A model generated the notes under the pieces. The model saw only the letters and a list, made by a program, of their open reading frames with translations. It did no database searches and was not told the origin of the DNA. 64,000 nucleotides of DNA from Hermatobates lingyangjiaoensis (Eukaryota > Arthropoda > Insecta > Hemiptera > Hermatobatidae): NCBI GenBank assembly GCA_026182355.1, contig JAPFBL010000379.1:305673-369672 (forward strand). The letters run 5' to 3'. Positions 57,612 through 64,000 of this stretch are shown here, piece after piece. How positions within the stretch are numbered: position 1 is the first letter of the stretch; each line of letters opens with the position of its first letter. A program made the position numbers and the translations under genes.

Positions 57612-58166
57612 TATTGTGGAAAGTATTATGTCTCCACACAAAAAAGTTTATTATAAAAAACTGACAACGCGTTTCGAACACTTGATGTTCTTCTTCAGAT
57701 TACATTTAAAGAATATAAGCATATATGAGCTTTAGGAACATCGATACTTTAGAATTGAATATAATATCTGACTGTTGAATATTTTATTCAATTTTAATTA
57801 ATTAATTAATTCGGTTGGAGACCCAACCATCTCCGTACCAGTGCGCTTGGTTTCCCTCTCTTATCTCTCCTGAAGACGATTCAACCAAACATTAGAGACT
57901 GTAAGTGTGTGTTTTTAATTTCTCTATGTTTCTTTACGTACATTGAACTGTATTTGTCCATTTCGGATCGTATTTTCATCTAAAACGTGTATAAATATAT
58001 ATATATATATTTCAAGTGGTAATTTACTCAGTTACTATTTAACTAATGTAACATTTGAACATGAATTTTTTATCGAACTAAGTTTTGAGTCTATTTCATG
58101 GACTAAAGGAATGATGGACCCAATATGAATAAATGCCACATTATAACAGATTGCACAATTAAGGAA
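57612..58166. mobile_element. Insertion inside the PLE pseudogene (family C ends)
   Basis: Flanked by exact 12-bp repeats TCATTGGAACCA (57600-57611 and 58167-58178). It starts near GTATTATGTCTCCACACAAA and CAACGCGTTTCGAACACTTG and ends CCACATTATAACAGATTGCA, both family C ends. It contains a further CTGAAGA-type end at 57840-57925 and a TA run at 57993, so at least three insertion layers are present. Confidence 0.8.
57866..57898 (+). ncRNA. Hammerhead-like motif (TCTC/GAGA helix)
   Basis: TCTC, CTGAAGA, a short loop region, CAAAC in place of GAAAC, ATTA then GAGA pairing perfectly with TCTC. The altered GAAA makes activity unlikely; it supports the shared outer-helix rule. Confidence 0.35.
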
Positions 58167-58539
58167 TCATTGGAACCACTTAATAGAATTGCTCGAAATC
58201 TTGAATTTAATATAGTTTTTTTCTAAATGTGATGACGTATGTAAATTTATATTGGTGTAACTGTGAATCATTGAACACACGTGTAAAACAACACTAATAC
58301 AATGAAATCAATTGGACGGAAGCTAAAATGTTAAGAAATATTATCGAATTCTCTTTGACTAAATTTAATATTACAATATATAGTATTTACTATATTATAT
58401 ATATTATATACTATATTATGCTTTTTTTTATCCATTTATTTTGCATGCACCATATATAATATATTTTATTAATGCCACAGTACCACGCTGGAATGGTATA
58501 GCTGACCAAAGGGATAAATGCCCTGCTGTAGAACTATAT

Positions 58540-59495
58540 TATTAACTATATTATACTATAGTATAATAGTATAAATAAATTTAATACTATATGAAAACAG
58601 TATGATTTATTCAGGTTAGACTCTGTATTGACGAAAGCAATAGCTTTGTCTGCAGCTAGCAGATATTTGTCTCTTATATACTATATTATACTATAGTATA
58701 ATAGTGTAAATCAATTTAATAATATATGAAAACAGTATGATTTATTCAGGCTAGAGTCTGTATTGAAGCGAGCAATAGCTTTGTCTGCAGCTAGCAGATA
58801 ATTTGTCTCTTATATACTATATTATACTATAGTATAATAGTATAAATCCATTTAATAATATATGAAAACAGTATGATTTATTCAGGTCAGAGTCTGTATT
58901 GAAGCGAGCAATAGCTTTGTCTGCAGCTAGCAGATATTTGTCTCTTATATACTATATTATACTATAGTATAATAGTGTAAATCAATTTAATATTATATGA
59001 AAACAGTATGATTTATTCAGACTAGAGTCTGTATTGAAGCGAGCAATAGCTTTGTCTGCAGCTAGCAGATAATTTGTCTCTTATATACTATATTATACTA
59101 TAGTATAATAGTATAAAACCATTTAATAATATACGAAAACAGTATGATTTATTCAGGCTAGAGTCTGTATTGAAGCGAGCAATAGCTTTGTCTGCAGCTA
59201 GCAGATAATTTGTCTCTTATATACTATATTATACTATAGTATAATAGTATAAATCCATTTAATAATATATGAAAACAGTATGATTTATTCAGGTCAGAGT
59301 CTGTATTGAAGCGAGCAATAGCTTTGTCTGCAGCTAGCAGGTAATTTGTCTCTTATATACTATATTATACTATAGTATAATAGTATAAATCAATTTAATA
59401 ATATATGAAAATAGTATGATTTATTCAGGTTAGACTCTGTATTGAAGCGAGCAATAGCTTTGTCTTCAGCTGGCAGATAATTTGTCTCTAATTTT
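58540..59495 (+). repeat. 136-bp array of PLE C-terminal codons, seven copies
   Basis: Units 135-137 bp apart, each encoding YDLFRLESVLKRAIALSAAS plus a stop, the counterpart of GLFKLDTFVTRAIASSKRVD in the PLE at 34.9 kb. Each is preceded by a palindromic TACTATATTATACTATAGTA-rich spacer. After the last copy the sequence continues as normal PLE 3' text (TTTTTTCTTGAACTCTTTTG). Confidence 0.85.
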
Positions 59496-59628
59496 TTCTT
59501 GAACTCTTTTGTTTATCGTAACTTACGTTCCACAACCCTTTGTTCTCTTTTCTGCACTTCACACCCTTAAAATGCCTCTAATACCTCCCTTAATTGAAGC
59601 ATTTTTTTTAAGATTTGGACCCCTAAGC

Positions 59629-60148
59629 CAGGGGTGGGCAATTATTTTGACTTGCGGCCCACATTAACTTTAACATTTGACAGGTGCGCCACATTGATTT
59701 AATAATCTGATAGGTTGGCCATTTCAGAGCAAGATACAATATAAAAAACAGCATTAGTTAACAGTACGTATTAAACAAAACAGAAAAAAGTCATTGAAGT
59801 ATGAACATACTCTTTTAATGGGAACAGTGTTGTTGATCACAAATTTTAAATATAGCATCGATGTCTGGAGGAATTCTCAGAACAGATCTGAGATATCCAT
59901 CACCCATTTGGGATCTTTAAGCTTGTTAGTCTTCATCACACTTAAATAATCTGACCAGCAAAAGAAGAACGGAAGCTGAAAGTGTGATACTGCACCACCT
60001 GATGTTGAAATGCACTTCATTGCGAGTCAAAATAAAATTAATACAATCATTTACATCAAACCTAAATCATGTAGCAGTCTTCGGTGGGCCGGATTGAAAA
60101 GACCAAAGGGCCGGATGTGGCCCGCTGTCCGTAGTTTGCCCACCCCTG
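59629..60148. mobile_element. hAT MITE, 520 bp
   Basis: Left end CAGGGGTGGGCAATTATTTT; right end GTAGTTTGCCCACCCCTG with GGGCCGGATGTGGCCCGC before it. These are textbook hAT terminal inverted repeats. Flanking 8-bp sequences CCCTAAGC (59621-59628) and CCCTAGGC (60149-60156) are a target duplication with one change, as expected for hAT. The interior has no transposase; the minus frame 60062-60262 is a shadow. Confidence 0.9.
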
Positions 60149-60279
60149 CCCTAGGCTGTTTTTTATAATTTTTTGACGATGTTTCTCTGTGGGTTTCCGG
60201 TGGGTAGATGGGTAGTGTCCAACACTTATATGAAATTTTTTAGAATGCCACGATCGATGCAAGTAGTCATTGTGTGGTA

Positions 60280-60680
60280 TTTACTCATGATAGTGAGGAA
60301 GATATTACGTCTTCATCACAAAGATTTTATTGTACAAGGCGTTTCGAACACTTAGTGTTCATCATCACGTACATCTACAATATAAACCGAAAAATTATAT
60401 AATATTTGTAGTTGAATAAAAGAAAAATCACAATTTTAACTAAAATAAAAACGAAAAGGAAGTTGAGTGTTCACTGAACACCGCCTTACTCAGGCAGGTG
60501 TGTAACTCCTTTTGGTTTATATTTTAGTTAAAAGTTTGGTTTTTCCTTTATTCAACTACAAATATTTTTATACATTTTTCTGTTTATATTGTAGATGTAC
60601 ATGACGATGAACACTCAGTGTTCAAAACGCATTGGAAAATAAAATCCTTACGGTGAAGACTTAATATATGTTTAATGAAG
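60280..60680. mobile_element. Family C foldback
   Basis: GTGTGGTATTTACTCATGAT, AGGCGTTTCGAACACTTAGT and GTTCATCATCACGTACATCT on the left are mirrored by GTAGATGTACATGACGATGA and ACACTCAGTGTTCAAAACGC on the right. The centre is ATAAAAACGAAAAGGAAGTT-like. Confidence 0.75.
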
Positions 60681-60960
60681 CATACAACTCAGTTATTATT
60701 TAGGTAATGTAACATTTGAACAAGAATTTTTTGTCCAAACTAAGTTTTGAGTCTATTTCATGGACTAAAGGATCTTAATAGGAAATGTGGTGATTTTCTT
60801 TGATAGTATCCAGGGATGAAAAGTTGTATCCTGGAGAAAAAAAAATGGAACAGAGATTGAATTATGAGAGATGTTTGATAAGGTAGGAGCAGGGGTGGTG
60901 GAGGGGGGAGGAATGACGAAGCAGAGTTGGGTGATAAGGGTGGTGTGTGGGGGGTATGAA
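60681..60960. other. PLE scrap and G-rich stretch
   Basis: 60690-60780 repeats 58030-58110 (TAATGTAACATTTGAACA, TTTTGAGTCTATTTCATGGA). 60885-60955 is a strand-asymmetric G-rich stretch (GGTGGTGGAGGGGGGAGGAA). Confidence 0.55.
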
Positions 60961-60972
60961 ATGTTGGTGGAA

Positions 60973-61036
60973 TGACGTCAGTAAATGTTGCTAGGCAACC
61001 CGTCCCCTCTGCGTGGGAAGCACGTGCTCTCCCAAC
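60973..61036. promoter_or_regulatory. Candidate promoter module: CRE, X-box, E-box
   Basis: Within 60 bp lie TGACGTCA (full cAMP-response element), GTTGCTAGGCAAC (an almost palindromic RFX X-box) and GCACGTGC (E-box), in a GC-richer setting with CpGs. Such a combination is uncommon by chance in this AT-rich DNA. No start site or TATA box was identified, and the gene it would serve is unknown; the minus-strand gene or a gene beyond the right border are options. Confidence 0.4.
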
Positions 61037-61344
61037 ACAATGTCCCCGCCATCCGAAGGTTCGCTTGCTGACCTACAGTGTCCAATCGAACCTATCAACA
61101 GCTGGCCAGTCAAGGGATTTCATTGTGATTTCAATAACGGGTCATTCTCATCTATCTTGTGTATTCAAAACTTCTGAACCACGAATCAATTGATGGGGAC
61201 TGCTCAATCATTTATCCTATCCTCCCTTCTTTCTATTTTTCAAACATTGATTGAAATTATTCAAAGCACTATATCACAGCCTTCAATAATCAATATTCAT
61301 TGTTCTAATAGACAACACTAGTGTAATAGTAATCACGAGAAAGG

Positions 61345-61762
61345 AGGCGAGGTTAGCCCAGTGGCAACGTGCTCGCCTCTGGAATGGTAGGTCTGAGGTT
61401 CAATACTTATTTTGGTATTATTATGTACACTCAGCTTATTCAGGTAACGTTGATAATATCAGAACAGACTGATGCCCTTTTAACGAATTTGGGGGTATTG
61501 TTTAAACCGATCCTCTAGTGGGTGATAACGTCAACCGTTTACCGGCTTTTTGTTTGATCGGTCATTCTACAGATTCTACATTGGAAGCCCTAAATTTAGC
61601 CTAACTCAAGTGCATTTCGAGTGGGGATCTTTAATGAATACCTGACATCGTACAGGCTAAGGGGGAATGACGGCATAACGATTTACCTCCCTCGTGAATA
61701 AATTGAGGGCCAGGTGGGGATCGAACCACGTACGTTAAACACTAAGCTAACCTGGCCCCCAC
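61345..61762. mobile_element. Head-out pair of SINEs
   Basis: Plus-oriented head at 61345 (GGTTAGCCCAGTGGCAACGT, TCTGAGGTTCAATAC) and minus-oriented head at 61762 (CCAGGTTAGCTTAGTG, GGTTCGATCCCCACC). They share a body in which the GATCGGT-ended module (61500-61565) lies. On the minus head the stretch between A and B boxes is shortened. Confidence 0.8.
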
Positions 61763-62059
61763 CTGGAGAGTAACAAGCCCTTATAGCAGATAGAGACAAA
61801 CTAAAACCCCGAGATATGCCAAGATAGACCACGCGGAGGCGAGCTTCCACGACTCTATATCACACAATAAATAAATAACAGCACAAAACAAACAATAGAC
61901 TTCTACAGATTGAATAAAATAAAACACTGTAAAAACTCTGGAAAAAATATAATAACCAAATCTTTTGCGCAGTTAACTGAGAAAAAACTACTGTAAACAC
62001 TTCATTTCATTCAAGATAAAGAAAAAATCACTGTAAACAGTTCATTTCATACGAAAGAA

Positions 62060-63550
62060 AGAAAAAATCTGGAGTGTTCTACACTCAATTTTACTATAAG
62101 TAAACATAAAATCATACTCCTTGGGTATGAAATATATAATCCTCAATTTGGGTATAATATAAATGTCTAAATAGGAGATGTTTATTAGTCATTCTTTCCT
62201 GGAAGTAGTACAGATAGTGATTGATCCACGATCAATATATATGATTATTTTTGTATATCACACCACTGATGCATATAAAATATCATTAGTATAACTACAG
62301 AAGTAATAAAATTTTTGAAAAGCGAAGAGGTTGATTTCGTGTTACGAAATATTCTCTTTCAGGAGAACATGGCTTTTGTTCCAATAGACAGTGGATCTCT
62401 TACATAGTTTACCTGAGCTCGCTCTACATTGAATACTTAAGAGAAATTTTAACACTTAAAATTTGAAAATTTTTTCCTATTTTATCTGAAAAATGTTAGA
62501 AACATCTAAGAAAAAATGTCGTTTTAAGATAGTTTTCAATTTAAAATGTAGTTAAAAATGTTTCAATTACATTTATTATTCTTCAAAGGATGTTTTCAAT
62601 TTTGAATTATGTTTTACATTTTTGGTATTTTATAGAATTATTATACTGGGAATTTTATAGCTTCTTAGTATTTAATAGAAATCACTTTTCTTTTGATTTG
62701 TCAAAAGTCATGAAAATCAGAGTGAACAAATTCACTCTGAGTAAGTGTTATCATATTCCTGCCTGCTGTACTCTGATATAAGGTTGCTGCGAATATATAT
62801 TGAGAAAAATATATTAGCAATTAGCCAGTTTTATATATTCATCAAAGTCAAAGCCGGCTATTCAGTATAATTTAAAACTTTTATAACTTGGAGCTTCTAA
62901 TTTTAGAAAAGAATATATATGAACTATTATACAGAATAGTGAAAAAACTTTCCTCCTTCACGATGAAAGAGTCCATTCCTCACACTTCAATATTACCTAA
63001 AGATACTATCATTCATAAACCAAAAATAATTTACAACTGCATTAGTTTTGTACAACTCCTCTCATAAGCTTTCAGATTGAATTATAAGTAAAAATGTTTA
63101 TATTTTACTGAAAAAAGTTTTTTTGGTTGTTTTAATAATCTGAATATATTTTTTTTTGTTTATTGCATTTGTAACCTTAAAGATAATGCCAAAATATGAA
63201 TATTCTAGTATTAGTAGTTTAGGAGAAAAACAATTTAGTATAAAAACAGGTTTTTGACAAATAAAGTAACTTTCCCTTCATATATACTTACTCCCAAACA
63301 ATAGGGCTCATCTACACTATGAGGCCCATTTTTGTGCAAAATATCAACTTGATCCATCAAAGATTCTGGACCTTAGCGTGGTAACAAGCAATGGTAACAC
63401 ACTCACCCAGCCACCCACACACACACACACACACACAGACATAATTGAAAAAAGTTCATAAAACAACTTCTGGGACTGCAGAACATATAATTCCGTCAAA
63501 ATCTCGAGATAATTTTTTTTCACGATCACTATACTTTACTTAGAGTAAAG
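62060..63550. mobile_element. Family E DNA element, longest uninterrupted copy
   Basis: Starts ATCTGGAGTGTTCTACACTC and TTTTACTATAAGTAAACATA, ends ACTATACTTTACTTAGAGTA. About 1.49 kb. Region 62150-62330 parallels the sequences on both sides of the PLE in the 34510 copy, providing the empty-site form. It includes a CA run at 63414-63438. No coding capacity was seen. Confidence 0.75.
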
Positions 63551-64000
63551 CAAAAACCACATTTTATTCAAATTAAAGAAGAAACTACTGTATACATTTA
63601 TACAATGAAAACAAGGCGAAAAGAACATAGGTATATCTTGGGTATACCTCTAGGATGTGCGGAGGTTCTATACCTACTCTTGCTCTCGATTAATTTACAT
63701 GGGAGCTGGATAAAACTCAGAACACTGTCCTTTGAATGGGCCGTTGAGCTTGTTTTGACTCTCCGTGTATTTAAGCCTTTCGTCTATAACACCAAATCAA
63801 ATCAGGTTGACAGGCCCAACCTACAACCCATCAGCCACTTCAAATTGACAAGAGCCCGAAGTGACCGAGAGGTGACTCGCGAAGATGAGACCGCACAAAA
63901 ACCATCTCACACATTAAGACAAAAATTACGCATTGATAATAACAAAATAGGACAGACAACCTGATACACATAAACTTCGGACTAAGTCAAAGGACAGGTC
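63551..64000. other. Right border, no supported gene
   Basis: A 119-codon plus-strand frame at 63605-63964 lacks recognisable domains and contains repeat-like text (GACAGGCCCAACCTACAACC). It could be part of an element continuing past the border. Confidence 0.35.

Larger units (their letters stand above)
57300..59495 (+). pseudogene. Penelope-like pseudogene with nested insertion and amplified C-terminus
   Basis: Plus strand, same order as the frame at 34864-35703. 57310-57540 encodes LVERLPLEFCFRVYRKHTSV and VFLRVFRVAP, with several stops. 57575-57611 encodes SNTIDLPYHKSLEP. A 555-bp insertion with a 12-bp target duplication follows. The frame then resumes at 58167 as ESLEPLNRIARNLEFNIVFF, then YIGVTVNH with TRVKQH (GIY-YIG remnants, one stop), EINWTEAKMLRNIIEFSLTK near 58310, and the 136-bp array that repeats the last codons. 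It is an old, dead copy. Confidence 0.85.

Noticed and set aside
60972..61193. 73-codon plus-strand frame beginning at the CRE
   Set aside because: The ATG overlaps the TGACGTCA motif and the product has no domain; the region looks regulatory rather than coding.
63605..63964. 119-codon frame at the right border
   Set aside because: No domain, mixed composition and overlap with repeat-like text; cannot be supported without sequence beyond the border.

Overview
This window is AT-rich DNA from an invertebrate animal, probably an arthropod. A chelicerate such as a horseshoe crab is a guess. It is not prokaryotic: there is a spliced gene with canonical GT/AG borders, and the rest is dominated by Penelope-like retroelements (PLEs) with GIY-YIG endonuclease, tRNA-derived SINEs, a Jockey-type LINE remnant, hAT relics and several satellites. 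No tRNA, rRNA or operon-like arrangement was seen.

The one clear host gene is on the minus strand. Seven exons between 42395 and 17500 join with matching splice phases (0,0,2,1,1,1) into an uninterrupted frame of 936 codons plus stop. The product is a Ser/Pro-rich, mostly low-complexity protein with a C-terminal coiled coil. I do not recognise its family. Its introns are packed with mobile elements.

Layout: 1-1.4 kb plain AT-rich DNA; 1.5-4.7 kb a 59-bp satellite with a four-monomer higher-order period; 4.7-8.4 kb a terminal-inverted-repeat element, a 56-bp satellite, a copy of a dispersed DNA element, and a foldback element holding a reverse-transcriptase relic; 9-16 kb PLE foldbacks, a SINE head and a Jockey relic; 17.5-42.4 kb the gene; 43.1-44 kb a 130-bp satellite; 44-56 kb SINEs, hAT relics and many PLE foldbacks; 57.3-59.5 kb a PLE pseudogene whose last codons were amplified into a 136-bp array and which carries a 12-bp-duplicated insertion; 59.6-60.1 kb a hAT MITE; 61 kb a promoter-like motif cluster; 62-63.6 kb the intact-length DNA element.

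The most unusual observations are these. (1) Introns 3 and 1 both start with tandem arrays that repeat the gene's own 5' splice site, creating rows of decoy donors. (2) PLE-type ends of several families share a hammerhead-ribozyme-like core whose outer helix changes in a compensatory way between copies. (3) Nested insertions with exact target duplications of 15, 13 and 12 bp allow the insertion order to be reconstructed.
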